64,000 nucleotides of DNA from Prorocentrum cordatum (taxonomy: Eukaryota > Sar > Dinophyceae > Prorocentrales > Prorocentraceae). The stretch lies in NCBI GenBank assembly GCA_963575745.1, contig CAUYUJ010009791.1:413888-477887 (forward strand), in the 5' to 3' direction. Of the stretch, positions 31,257 to 41,165 are shown one piece after another (within the stretch, counting starts at the first letter, position 1; each line of letters opens with the position of its first letter). The notes under the pieces were generated by a model. It did not search any database. It was given only the letters and a program-made list of their open reading frames with translations, and was not told where the DNA came from. The position numbers were made by a program, and so were the translations under genes.

Positions 31257-32771
31257 ATGGCGCGGTCCGTGGGCCAATGGGTACTGCGTGTCATGGGCTT
31301 CAACCCGATGTTCGCGACGGGCCAGCGGATGCAGGAGATTGCATTGAGCTGCAGCAACATGGATGCGGTGCTGCTGGCGGGCACACAGGCTTCATCCAGA
31401 CGGGCATCGGAAGTGCTGTGCCGAAAGATCGGCAAGCGCGTGGTGCTTGAGGCGGAAGCAGGGGCCGGCGCTTTCACCAACCGTTCGACGGGATGCGCAT
31501 TGATGCTGGGCTCGAAGTTCCGTGAACAGCACATATGCCAGACCTGGGCGAGTCCACAGGGCGCTGAAGGCCGAGCACTAGCAGCACGAGAGAAGAATGG
31601 ACAGCTCGACCTGGCATTCATTGTGATGTATCTGCCCCCGCAACCCCGCCACGCCCGCCTCGTCCCCCACTACAAGGCCACCGTCCAGCTGGTTGCCGAG
31701 TGGTACGATAACATCCTCCAGCGCCTGCCGAGCAGGTGCACGCCGCTGGTGTACGTGGACCTGAACGACGGGCAGGGGATCAGCCGTATTGCGGGGCAGT
31801 GGCATCAGATGGAGTATTCCTCTTTGGGCCCTGGGCGGGCTCGAGAACAGAGGCGTGGAGGAGCGGGAGAGTTGTTTCGATTGGCGAATGAGCGCCACCA
31901 CATGTTCACGGTGAATTCGAGAGGCGCAGAGCTGGAGCACACTTTTTACGGTTCGACGGGAGGGAGCAGCTGTATTGACTATTTCTTTGTACCCGATGGC
32001 ATGATCGACATGGTCCATCGATGTTCTCCATTACGTGGGCTGGCTGCTGAACTCCAAGCATTCCGAGGGGCCCCGCCGAAAGATCACATCCCCATATACA
32101 TGGAGCTGCATGGCTTGAGATTATCAGAGGATGGAGAGACACCTCCACTCCACCGCATGTATTGGAATCAGGACGACATGATGAGATGCCTGCGAAATCG
32201 TGACAGGCGAGCTGAATTCCTGGAGGCGGTCGAGGCCAGCCTGTCAGATAGTGAGGACACGTGGAGAGCTCTGCTGCAGCACGGACGGCCTGATGAGTTG
32301 TTCAAGCACCTGGGCGACACAGTGGTCAGTGCGGGGCAGCAGTTTTTCAGCCACACCGTGTCCAACGACCCGACGTACAGGCAGGAGGCCATGGAGCGTG
32401 CCGCACTCCTACGTGAGCGGGCTCGTCTTCGTCGTTCGCGTCTCGGTATGATCGAGGATTCCACAGAGCTGCAGGAATGTGAAGCACGCTTGAGAAATCT
32501 CAGTCAATCGCTACGTAGGCAGCGACAAACATATCAAAGGGAAAGGCGGACCGCCCTTCTGGGGGAGATCGAGGAGGCGTGGCAACATCGCCGCATGGCC
32601 GAGGCTATGCGTTTGTCTAGGAAAGCAGCCAGATGTCGGTTCGGGCCGAAACGACGGGACGGGCGACTTCTACGGGGAGGGCTTTTCTCTGAGGATACGC
32701 TCCTGGAACACTGGGCCCAGCAGGGCTGCGAGGGGGGAATGTCGGCACGCAAAATCGATTTCGACGCCTAG
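31257..32771 (+). CDS. LINE endonuclease domain and linker
   Basis: Endonuclease/exonuclease/phosphatase-fold domain that would nick target DNA for reverse transcription. I chose ATG 31257 because everything upstream in the frame is Ser-rich array or 60-bp monomer translation. Recognisable landmarks are 'MDAVLLAGTQ' (the position where the family usually has a catalytic Glu reads Gly-Thr-Gln), 'VYVDLNDGQG' (the D-x-N motif), 'CIDYFFVP' and 'PKDHIPIYMEL' (the terminal Asp-His pair). A basic helical linker rich in Arg and Glu follows ('RERARLRRSRLGMIED'). The frame ends at TAG 32769, immediately followed by ATG of the next segment in the same frame. About 504 codons. Confidence 0.85.
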   Translation: MARSVGQWVLRVMGFNPMFATGQRMQEIALSCSNMDAVLLAGTQASSRRASEVLCRKIGKRVVLEAEAGAGAFTNRSTGCALMLGSKFREQHICQTWASPQGAEGRALAAREKNGQLDLAFIVMYLPPQPRHARLVPHYKATVQLVAEWYDNILQRLPSRCTPLVYVDLNDGQGISRIAGQWHQMEYSSLGPGRAREQRRGGAGELFRLANERHHMFTVNSRGAELEHTFYGSTGGSSCIDYFFVPDGMIDMVHRCSPLRGLAAELQAFRGAPPKDHIPIYMELHGLRLSEDGETPPLHRMYWNQDDMMRCLRNRDRRAEFLEAVEASLSDSEDTWRALLQHGRPDELFKHLGDTVVSAGQQFFSHTVSNDPTYRQEAMERAALLRERARLRRSRLGMIEDSTELQECEARLRNLSQSLRRQRQTYQRERRTALLGEIEEAWQHRRMAEAMRLSRKAARCRFGPKRRDGRLLRGGLFSEDTLLEHWAQQGCEGGMSARKIDFDA

Positions 32772-33866
32772 ATGGAGACAGCCCCTGCAGGGGAAACGCC
32801 TTACGTATCAGCGGAGGATTGCGAACTTGCACAACAGGATCAGTGGAGGGTAAGGAAATACGTTCGGTCTGCCAGCAAAAGGAGAGTGGTGCCATCGGGG
32901 ACCCCGCCAGCGGAGCTCTGGCTGATGTGCATGGACCCGTCGAACAACATTGACACCACGCACATGGGGGTAGGATGCAATCGGGAGGTTCCAGAGATGA
33001 AGTTGTTTGGGAAGATTCTTGAGGGGGGATTTCGGAATATTCGGGCAACCAACAGGACACCGCTGAGACGGCACGTCAGCTCGGGGGCTCGGCTCAGGAA
33101 GAACGCGAAACCAGGCCCAGCGGGCCGACGTACGGTGCGCGTCCTCCCGACCTTGGGGGAAGCTTTTTACTCGGGCCTCCTTCGAGCTCCCCCCATGGTC
33201 ATCGGGCACGGATTTTGTTCAGGCCGACGGCGCGAGGGGGGCATTTTAGTGGTGCAGCTGCTGTGCTGGTGCCTCCGACGCGCGGGCCATTCGTTCGCTT
33301 GCACGCATAAGGACATGACGAATGTATTTGCGAGTGGGTCTCGGGAGGAATTACAACAAACAGTGGATATTCACGCCGAGCCGCGCAATGTTGACTTGTG
33401 CATCCAACGTTTTCGAAACAGTGTTATTTGGTTGGAGACGGTGGAGGGAGGAGTATACATCAAGGCGGGGGAGGGCGGCACGATGGGGGGCCCCTTCATT
33501 GTCGAAATCTTTAGGGGCACCTTCTCGCGACCCATCCTGCAGCGGCTTCGAAGGCTGAGGGGGTTCGAGCCATCAGCCGCAGGTCTTGTGGCCAGCTGGG
33601 AAGAATTAAGAGCGGACGTCGGGGGCCGCCTGTGCGCCGACGATATTTGCCGTGCGCACGTTGCCTCTCCCCATCATACGGTGGGACAGTTTTTTTCGGT
33701 CCTGAAGCAGGCTGATGAGGTGTTATCGGAGGAGTTGGCGGAGATAGGTTACGCCCAGAACGTTTCCAAGCAGGAGGTTCAGCTTTGTTTTCAGGGCCCA
33801 GGGGCTTTACAGTGTAGACAGTGGGCACGAGGGCGGGGACGTGAGCAGATCTCAGGACAGTTGTAG
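32772..33866 (+). CDS. LINE reverse transcriptase segment
   Basis: 364 codons in the same frame as the endonuclease, separated only by one TAG. Motifs in order: 'GHGFCSGRRREGG' (fingers), 'CTHKDMTNVFAS' with the motif A Asp at residue 181, 'GGTMGGPFIVEIF' (motif B, Gly-rich but lacking the usual Gln-Gly), 'LCADDICRA' (motif C, the two catalytic Asp at 290-291) and 'NVSKQEVQ' (motif D). The spacing fits a LINE reverse transcriptase. The three catalytic Asp are present, so the protein need not be inactive if the flanking TAG codons are bypassed. It is interrupted by TAG at 33864, before the thumb. Confidence 0.88.
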   Translation: METAPAGETPYVSAEDCELAQQDQWRVRKYVRSASKRRVVPSGTPPAELWLMCMDPSNNIDTTHMGVGCNREVPEMKLFGKILEGGFRNIRATNRTPLRRHVSSGARLRKNAKPGPAGRRTVRVLPTLGEAFYSGLLRAPPMVIGHGFCSGRRREGGILVVQLLCWCLRRAGHSFACTHKDMTNVFASGSREELQQTVDIHAEPRNVDLCIQRFRNSVIWLETVEGGVYIKAGEGGTMGGPFIVEIFRGTFSRPILQRLRRLRGFEPSAAGLVASWEELRADVGGRLCADDICRAHVASPHHTVGQFFSVLKQADEVLSEELAEIGYAQNVSKQEVQLCFQGPGALQCRQWARGRGREQISGQL

Positions 33867-35204
33867 GAGGATGTGCGCTACCTCGGGCCGAAAATCAACA
33901 TGTTGCAGTCTGCGACGGTGGAGATCCGTCGACGGGTTCAGGCGACGGCCGAATCCTACTACTCCCTGGGGCAGATTTGGACCCTGGAGGTGCCGTTCCG
34001 CTGGAAGCGGACGCTGTTTCTCAGCTTCGTGCAGAATGCGGCGCTGACGGGATTAGAACCAATGCTGTTGACGCCTCGACATTATCGCGAACTCGACTCG
34101 TTGATGGCTCGATACGGGAGGAGGGCGTTACAGGGGAAGGCGGCGACGACGGTGCGCAGCACGGACGCCGACGACGTCAACGTTCAACGACGCAGTCGAT
34201 CGTGGTCGAATCGGAGGGTGAGACAGCATTGGCGTCTAGCTAGTGCGGAGACGGAGATGCTGGTGAGACGCTTGGGATGGCATCGGAGCTGGGCCCTTTC
34301 CCCCACCAATCACGCTCAGGAACTATGTCTTCTATTCGGGACCCTGGACCTGGACGAGGGGGGCAAACCGATGATTGGCCGCAGGGTTGTCCCGTCAAAA
34401 GCGTCTCCGTGGCTACTTCGAATGCAAGCTGATGTCCGACGTGCGTCGGAACTCCTGGACGAAGGAGGAGTCTGTGCACACCTTGCGCTTTACCCTGGCG
34501 ACCTCGCCGATGAAGAGCATCGCGAGTTCTGGACCCGAGCGTACTTCACTGAAATAAGGTCCCGGGAGCCCTCGACGGCGGCACCCCCCATGGGCCACCT
34601 GGAGGAGGAGGAGGAGGAGGAACAGCGGGCGGCGGAGTCTGAAGGAGAGGACGGACAGGGACATCATTGGAGCTGCGAGTGGGTCACGGAGGAGGGCGGT
34701 TTATGTGCACAACGGTTCCAGACTAGAAGGGATCTCATGAATCACATGCGTCGTAGGCACAAATTTCACAATCTAAGCTCTACGGTGACTCCTACAAACA
34801 TATGCACTGTATGCCGACGGACCTTCGCCAGCCAGCCAATCGCATACAAGCACCTCCAGAGAGCCCTGCTGAGCGGATCATGCCCCACCCGTGGTTCGGC
34901 AACATTCTCGGAGGTCCAGATCCCGTCGTCGTTGGGGTGTACGGTATGTGACTACATGGCGTCTGACTTGAATGACCTCTGCAGCCATTTGGCCACAAGC
35001 CATCTTCCAGTGGCAGTCGACCCTGCGCTGCACGAAGCTCACGCTCACGAGGAGGGCACTTTCCAGAGTGATGAGCGAGGAAGGGTCTCTTCCCAAGCCT
35101 GCCTGGATGGCGGGCCTGTCATCCGCCCCCGCTGCCAAGAAGGGGCGCATCAGCGCCCGCGACGAGGCCCGCAAGGTGGCAGGAGGCGCCAACGCATTGC
35201 ATAA
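33867..35204 (+). CDS. LINE thumb and zinc-finger C-terminus
   Basis: Continues in the same frame directly after TAG 33864 ('EDVRYLGPKINM', the usual start of the thumb region in these elements). An acidic Glu run at about 34605-34620 is followed by three zinc-finger-like motifs: C-x8-C-x12-H-x4-H around 'CAQRFQTRRDLMNHMRRRH', a CxxC motif 'CTVCRRTFASQPIAYKH', and 'CTVCDYMASDLNDLCSHL'. Such fingers are thought to help bind template or target. The frame ends at 35204, inside the next ORF. Confidence 0.8.
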   Translation, partial: EDVRYLGPKINMLQSATVEIRRRVQATAESYYSLGQIWTLEVPFRWKRTLFLSFVQNAALTGLEPMLLTPRHYRELDSLMARYGRRALQGKAATTVRSTDADDVNVQRRSRSWSNRRVRQHWRLASAETEMLVRRLGWHRSWALSPTNHAQELCLLFGTLDLDEGGKPMIGRRVVPSKASPWLLRMQADVRRASELLDEGGVCAHLALYPGDLADEEHREFWTRAYFTEIRSREPSTAAPPMGHLEEEEEEEQRAAESEGEDGQGHHWSCEWVTEEGGLCAQRFQTRRDLMNHMRRRHKFHNLSSTVTPTNICTVCRRTFASQPIAYKHLQRALLSGSCPTRGSATFSEVQIPSSLGCTVCDYMASDLNDLCSHLATSHLPVAVDPALHEAHAHEEGTFQSDERGRVSSQACLDGGPVIRPRCQEGAHQRPRRGPQGGRRRQRIA

Positions 35205-35793
35205 TCTGGTGCTCATCCTGGCCAAGCTCGTCCTCACAGACAGCCGCGCGATCGCGGAGCTCAGCAGCACGGTGCACCGCGCGCGCGACATCAGCGCGGA
35301 CACGAACTTCGCCGTCGAGAACGAGAACGCGGGCCAGCAGTACAACGACCAGTCGCAGGAGCTCAAGGCCAAGCAAAAGGCGGGGGAGCAGGCCGACTTT
35401 CGGAGCCGCGGACCGCCGTACGTGTCCATTTTCATGCAGGTGATGATGTGGGCCGCCAGCCTACAGGGGAAGGAGGGAGTCGCCCAGGAGAAGTGGATGG
35501 GGGAGGTCAAGGAGTTCTGGGTGGAGAGGCTCTCGAAGATGACGATCTCAGAGGTTGGATGTCTGGTGCTGCACTGGCAGTGGAAACGCAGCAAGGGGAA
35601 GCAGCAGAACGAGCAGGCTCGTGGGAGGCTCATCTACGCGATCGACCAAGCTCATCCTCTGGGCATCGCGACGGTGTCAATGATCGAAGGCACTATGAAG
35701 AGCGTCGGGGCAGAGAGGAAGATCGGCCCAGCACCTCGGGGCCCGCTCGAGAGGGATGCGCCGAAACTCTTGTCAGAGCTCACCAAGGCGTAG
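35071..35793 (+). CDS. Overlapping third ORF of the LINE, unknown
   Basis: In the +1 frame relative to the polymerase frame and overlapping its last 134 bases. Start chosen at ATG 35071 ('MSEEGSLPKPAWM'); ATG 35107 is an alternative. It encodes about 240 residues with a balanced, soluble composition: an Ala/Lys-rich N-terminus, a long amphipathic helix ('LILAKLVLTDSRAIAELSST'), and a central 'PPYVSIFMQVMMWAASL' segment. I do not recognise a family. Codon choice (third-position G/C) continues the style of the polymerase frame, so it is probably a real product, made by frameshift or reinitiation. Confidence 0.6.
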   Translation: MSEEGSLPKPAWMAGLSSAPAAKKGRISARDEARKVAGGANALHNLVLILAKLVLTDSRAIAELSSTVHRARDISADTNFAVENENAGQQYNDQSQELKAKQKAGEQADFRSRGPPYVSIFMQVMMWAASLQGKEGVAQEKWMGEVKEFWVERLSKMTISEVGCLVLHWQWKRSKGKQQNEQARGRLIYAIDQAHPLGIATVSMIEGTMKSVGAERKIGPAPRGPLERDAPKLLSELTKA

Positions 35794-36083
35794 GTAGTAG
35801 TAGCAGCGGTAGTCAGTTAGCACAGCGCCTTTCGAATTCGTACGAGAGACGTTCCTCCACGAGCCATCGCGGTGTCAGAAGCGTCGAGTACTTGCGGGGT
35901 AGTTCGAGGTTGGCTGAGCTTATTAGGAGAGGAATCGTTCTTGAGAGTGTTTTGGACCCAGGTCCCCCCCCAGTACCCACCGCCTATAGCCCAGGAGTCT
36001 CCACCACCCCGACGATTTTGAGGGAGGGGAGGCACCCGAGGCAGAAAGGCACGGGGAAGGGTAAGAAGGGCAGAGGTCGGTAG
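35794..36083 (+). CDS. Possible C-terminal extension in polymerase frame
   Basis: The polymerase frame re-opens (35448-36083). The part after the third ORF ends looks protein-like ('SSRLAELIRRGIVLESVLD') and finishes with a basic Gly-Lys-Arg tail. It may be reached by a -1 shift from the third ORF, or be chance. Confidence 0.3.
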
Positions 36084-36302
36084 TAATCCCAGGTCCCCAA
36101 CGTGGGCCCCCCGTAGGTTGCGTGCCGTGAGGGGGTGCCTGCGGGGGCGGTGCGGCGTCCGTCGTGTGCCACGGGCCGCACTAGATGGTTTGGCGAACGT
36201 ATTCGCCCCCCAGAGTTCCCCCTTGTAAAGGCTGGCAGGCTGTTGCATAGGGCGGCACGAGGCCACAGAGACGAACTCCCAAGGGCCCGATCCCGATCCC
36301 GA

Positions 36303-36523
36303 TCCTCCTCCTCATTCCTCCTCCTCCTCCTCCTCCTCCTCCTCCTCCTCCTCCCTCCCCTCCTTCCTCCCCCCTCCTCCGCCTCCTCCTCCTCCTCTCC
36401 TCTCCTCCTCCTCCTCCTCCTCCTCCTCCTCCTCCTCCTCCTCCCTCCCTCCCCTCCTCCTCCTCCTCCTCCTTCCTCCTCCTCCTCCTCCTCCTCCTCC
36501 TCCTCCTCCTCCTCCTCCTCCTC
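36303..36523. repeat. (CTC)n array
   Basis: CTC/TCC array. Confidence 0.93.
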
Positions 36524-38172
36524 GGGTCGCCTACGGCCCGGGGGGAAACCGCGCACAATGGAGAGGAGGCAGATTGCCAAACAAAAATGTCAGATGTCTA
36601 CAGCAAGTTTTGAAATACGCTTCTAAAGTGCCGAAACATGGTTTCAACATGTATTGACTATGTTACGTGTTTAATTCACTGGTAGAACGGTTAGAGCTTC
36701 CATTGTCATGGCATCCACAAACCCAGTAGGCCCGTCACGCAGGCGAGAACCCCATGTTGTAACGCAACCGGCGTGCATCCTTCTGGCGCGAAGGCAACAA
36801 TGCGGAGATGTGTGATCAGACAGTGCATCGAATCGTCCAGCGAGACCCCTGTTTCGAACAAAAAGACCGTTCCCCCCGAGGAGCTGTTCCTGAATCTCCC
36901 AAGTCTGCGCATGAACCCTCGAGGAGCGCGCAAGCAAGAGCCCCATTCTGGGAAGGAGCCGATCTCCTGCCGTGCAGCTGCTACGTGTGTTCAAAACGTA
37001 GGGTCAAGAGAGTCTAAACAGTCTCAGAAGGAAGACGAGGGTCAAATTGAGGGTCAAATTTAGGGTCAAATTTAGGAAGACTAGGGTCAAATTCAGGGTC
37101 AAGTCTAGAGGGTCAAATTTAGGGTCAAGAGATCCCCATCTCAGAGGGAAGCCGTCATCCGTCCTTCTGGGGTCTGCCACGGTGTAAAGACGAAGGTGCG
37201 CTGCGCGGAGGCGAGAGCCCACGTTTGAAGCGGAACCGCCCTCCGTCGTCGTGGCCCTCGTCGGGGGCGTCCACGAGGAGGAAGAGTAGGCGACGAGCCC
37301 AGGGGGGAATTGAGAAGGAGAAGGCCTTCTCAGAAGGCCGCGGGACTTCTTAGAAGTCCGGGGGGCTTCTGAGACGTTTCCTGGGCCTATTTCGAATACA
37401 GACTGAACTTCTCAGAAACCCTCTCAGTAGTCCAGAAACTTCTCAGAAGCCTCGGAAGTCCCGCCCCTTCTCATTTCCCCCCCGCGCCCCCCGCCGAAAG
37501 AGGACCAGGGGTGTGTGGATGCCGTGGCCCATGGAATCGATATCAGCACATGCCTCAGGCAAAGGAGCGACCTCCCCCCGTCCTGGACCCCCTCGTCAGC
37601 GCACCCGACCAACCGTCCTGCTCAGGGGGTGGGGCGGCCTCAGGGGGACGAGCAGCCTGTCATCCTCCCGGGCCAGCCCCCCAGGTGTGGGAAGTAAGAC
37701 GAACACGAGATTCCAACCAGATGCTTGGAGTCACCCATCGGTAGCTGAAAGTAGGTGTTTGGTATCCCCGGATTCTAATCTACTGTGGGCGCCTTCCTAT
37801 TTCAAGAGTCGAACGGTTGTCCCTCTTCCCTCCACTCTCCAGGGGGCGGATGTTTCGACCTGTTTCTTCCGACGACCGATGGGCAATACCAGACATCAAA
37901 GAGAGGCTTCGACTTGGATGCCCAGGAGCCCCATAGCGGCGTCCACGCTCCGGGGGGGCGGGGGGGGGGCGCAGGCCTAGAGAGTGGACACCGACACCGA
38001 CTTCGGCGGTGTGCCTCCACCGAGGGAAGCAGACCCCGATCTCGGTGATGGTGGTAGTACTCTGTCTTCCGAGGTGGCCGAAAGATTGCTACCAACACCG
38101 AAATCCAGGATCATCTTCCCCCTGTGGAGGCAACCCCCTGTGTTGGTGTTGATGCCCATCTCCAGGCCTCCA
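36524..38172. other. No gene recognised; small repeats
   Basis: 37040-37135 is a 12-bp-type repeat 'GGGTCAAATTTA'. 37315-37460 holds many 'TTCTCAGAAG' / 'CTTCTGAGA' palindromic steps, similar to 7915-8020. The block 'gcgccttcctatttcaagag' at about 37790 resembles the 58-bp repeat at 53.07 and 53.36 kb. Confidence 0.45.
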
Positions 38173-38298
38173 AAACCTTGAACGACCTGCCGTTTCCGAA
38201 ACGCCAGAGCGTCAACATCGACCTGTTCTGGGTTGCCAGCGGCGTTCGGCGCTGAACGCCAGCGGCGAGGTCGCCGCCGGTCGACACGACGCCAACCT
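38173..38298 (-). mobile_element. Family F element, reverse copy
   Basis: 'aacgccagcggcgaggtcgc' and 'ggtcgacacgacgccaacct' are the reverse complement of the family F left half. Its own right end is missing. Confidence 0.65.
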
Positions 38299-38329
38299 GC
38301 CGGACCATCCGGTTAGCCCTTGCGAAGCG

Positions 38330-38405
38330 GCGCTAATCGACGCTTGTCGACGCTAATCGACGCTAACTCGATGCTAATCGGCGCTAGGCGGCGCTAATCG
38401 GCGCT
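38330..38405. repeat. Minisatellite GCGCTAATCGAC
   Basis: 'gcgctaatcgacgcttgtcg' units. The same family is found inverted at 10917-11002. Confidence 0.75.
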
Positions 38406-38620
38406 GGTGTTGGTGCCAACTTCCAGGCCTCCAAGGGGGGGAAGGCTCCCAGGGGGAGAGGGTGTCGCAGAGAGGCTGGCGCTGGCCTCTCGCAGATTTG
38501 GCGGCGTTCCTCCTCCCCCGTACCTCCTCGTCGTTACTCCTCCTCCTCCTCCTCCTCCTCCTCCTGCAGCACTGCGGGCTTGGCGGTCCAGTCGCCGTAG
38601 CCCCGCGCCGCGCCGCGGGC

Positions 38621-41115
38621 CTAAGCGGCCGCGGCCGACGCTCCGTCGCGACGGAAGGCCTCCGAAGTCCTCAGAAATCTCCGAGCGCCTCGAAAAGCCT
38701 CCGAGGGGGCAGGGCCTCGAAGGTCCTCAGAATTAACCCCCCCGACCGAAGAAGGGGAGGAGGGAGGATGCCTCCAGGGCCTCTGAGATCCTCTGAGAGA
38801 AGGGGGGGCGGGTCGGGGGGGTCGTCGGGCTCTGCCCGCGGGGCCGTGCCGCCTCGGCGGCGGGGCCAGCTCAGCCGAGCTGGCTCTCCTTGCCCCCCTC
38901 GGCGGCCGCCTGCCCCTCCACCTGAGGAGGGCGGCACGCTCACCGCCCGAGGGGGCGACGACGATGGAGTACCTCATCTTCTGGACCAGGTCGGTCGGGT
39001 CCTGGTGGGCCTTGCCGTGGCTGGAGTCGAAGCCGTGCTCTGGGTCCTCCAGGGCGCGGCCGTGGCTGGAGTCTAGCCGTGGTAGTGGGCGTAGCCGTGG
39101 CTGGGATCGAAGCCGCAGCAGGCGTCGGAGCGAGCAGGCCGTCGAGGTTGCTGTCCAGGGGGCGGAGGCTGGGCCGCCAGCCAGCTGGTGGCGTCGCTCT
39201 CGCCTTGGTGTCTGCCTCGGTCCTGGGGTTCTTCGGCCTCTCTTCCTGGTCGTAGGTGTTTTTCTCGTCCTCGTCGCCGCCGTCGGAGTCCTCCGCGAAG
39301 AGTAGGTCCTGGGGCGGCTGTGCGTCGGCGTTCTCTGGCTTGGTGTGGTGGGGCCCGGCCTCCTCGTCGTACTCCTGCTCGCTCTCGGTGTCCTGGTCTT
39401 CTGAGGCCGTCTCTGGGCTGTCGGGCTCGAAGGTGTGCACCTCGGGGTCCTCTGTGAAGCGCACCTGTGTATACTTCTTCGTCTCGCGGTCTGGATCTCT
39501 CGGCTCGTAATCTGGGTCTTCCTCGTGGTCTGGGTCCTCCTCGTGGTCTAGGTTGCTCCGCGCGTCGTCTGGGTCCTCCTCGTGGTCTGGGTCCTCCTCG
39601 TCGTTCTGGGTCCTCCTCCAGCAGGTCATCGGGGTCTGCCCGCATGAGGAGCGGCGCCCACCAGGGGTCCGCGGCGAGCATTGCCCTGGGGTCCTCCGTG
39701 AGCCATTCCGCCATCTCTTCGCTGTGGAGGCTGCACCAGGCTTCCGCGGCCACCTCCTCCGAGCAGCCGCCGTTCATGCCGTAGCGCAGGAAGTTCGCGT
39801 AGGCGGCCAGCTCGGCAATCGTGGTGTCCTCGTAGGGCTTGCGCTGGTCCTGCGGAAGCAGCGCGTACGCGGCGGACGCTCCCATCGCTCGCACCGTGTC
39901 CCAGCGCGCTCGCAGGGCTGCCAGGTCCTCCTCGTTTTTGTCGGCCGCCTCATCCATCTCTACCTCGAGGTCCTCCTCGAAGACGCGCCATGGGCTTCGG
40001 ACTGTTGGCGGGAGCTCGAGCCACGCACTGCTGGCCTGTCTGCTGTCTGGGTCCCGGTGGTTGTAGCCGTCGTGGCCGCCGTAGGTGTCGTAGCCGTTCT
40101 CCTCCTCGATGTCCTGGAGCTGCGCCTCGTAGTCCGCGTCGCTGTCCTCCGAGTTCTCCTGCTCGTGCTTGCCGTAGGTTTCGTCGCCGTCCTTCTCGTG
40201 GGACGCGTAGCCGTCGTCGCCGTTAGCGTCCTTCTCGTCGTCGCAGCCCTTCTCTTCCTGTGGGCGCGGCGCGCGGTGGCGGCGAGAAGGGCTTCCGCCG
40301 TTGCAGCCTGCAGCTGGGCCGCCGTGGGGTAGGCGACGGAGCGCGTCGCCTTCGTCGTAGCCGTTGTAGCCGTCGTGGCCCTTGCCGTAGTAGTCGTAGC
40401 CGTCGTAGCCGTTGCACCCGCTGTAGCGAGCGCGGCTTTCTCCTTCGCGGCCGCCGCGTGGAGCTCCGCGAGGTGGTTGCCGTACAGGTCGTACAGGTCG
40501 TGCAGGTCGTCGTACTGGTCGTCGCCGTGCAAGTTGCCGTTCTTGTCGTCGTACTGGTCGTCGTACTGGGCGCCGGAATGACTGTCGCTCAGCCTGGTAA
40601 CCTCTATAACGACGTACTTGACTTCGGCGCCGGTGCCAGCGCAGCCGACGGCGCCGTCCGAGGGCCCAGCGTCGGCCTCGGCCCGCGAGCTGCTGCCTCC
40701 GTGGCCCAGGCGAGGTCCGGAGGCGGCCAGGGCGATGTCGCCCGCGGCGGCGGCCGCGAAGCCCATGGCGGGCGCGCGCCGCGTGCCAGGCGGCGTTGCG
40801 GCGCTTGCGCACGCCGCCTGGGACTGGCCGCCCCTCGGCCAGGCGCTGCAAGGCAGGGCGCGAGGCGGCCTCGCGGTCCCGCCATGACCCCGGCGCGCTG
40901 TCGCGGCTGCCGAGGGCCCGCCAGAGGCCCGCCTCGCAGGCCAGCCGGCAACGCTTCCTGGCCGCTCGCCGGGCCGCCGAGGCGCCTTGCTCCAGGGCCT
41001 CGCGGGCACGTGTCTCTGTGGGCCGCCATGCTGGCGGGCAGCCCCCCGCAGCCATTCCGTGCCAGTTCTCCTCAGCCCAGCCGCCTCGGGGCCGCCAGCG
41101 AGCGCCACCGGCCAT
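38621..41115 (-). pseudogene. Retroposed gene, acidic Gly-Tyr-Asp-rich protein
   Basis: Start ATG at 41115 was chosen because a relic spliced leader ends 33 bp upstream. The protein-like reading changes frame at about 40775, 40430, 39605, 39130 and 39075, and then runs open to a stop at 38621. In order it holds: an Arg/Ala/Trp-rich N-terminus; 'AEVKYVVIEVTRLSDSHS'; an Asp-Tyr-rich stretch ('QYDDQYDDKNGN'); a Gly-Tyr-Asp stretch ('GCNGYDGYDYYGKGHDGY'); a globular-looking part ('WLELPPTVRSPWRVFEEDLE', 'AYANFLRYGMNGGCSEEVAA'); a 'DHEEDPDHEEDPDYE' acidic repeat; and 'DSSHGRALEDPEHGF' repeats. No family is recognised. Most of it is predicted to be disordered and acidic. No introns are apparent, as expected for a processed copy. 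The frame changes mark it as a pseudogene unless they are assembly indels, which is possible in such low-complexity, GC-rich sequence. Confidence 0.55.
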
Positions 41116-41148
41116 GGGCGAAAAGCGTCGGAAGAAACTGGAACACGG

Positions 41149-41165
41149 CTTGAGCCAAAATGGCT
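41149..41165 (-). other. Relic dinoflagellate spliced leader (truncated)
   Basis: The - strand reads AGCCATTTTGGCTCAAG, identical to the last 17 bases of the conserved 22-base DinoSL. The first five bases are replaced by the edge of a (GGA)n array. It is followed by a 33-bp leader and the ATG at 41115. A spliced leader in the genome next to a start codon is the accepted mark of a trans-spliced mRNA that was reverse-transcribed and inserted. Confidence 0.9.

Larger units (their letters stand above)
30481..36083 (+). mobile_element. Non-LTR retrotransposon (LINE)
   Basis: In order: about six 60-bp monomers (30481-30800), a (CTC)n array, an apurinic-type endonuclease domain, a reverse transcriptase, a zinc-finger tail and a further overlapping ORF. 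From 30363 to 35204 the whole element stays in one reading frame except for two TAG codons (32769 and 33864), so it is close to intact. I could not define the 3' end or target duplication; 36083 is only the end of the last open frame. APE-type LINEs with C-terminal CCHH fingers are common in dinoflagellate genomes. Confidence 0.85.

Noticed and set aside
37040-37135. Telomeric repeat (TTTAGGG occurs several times)
   Set aside because: TTTAGGG is always separated by TCAAA, making a 12-bp-type interstitial repeat rather than a telomere array.
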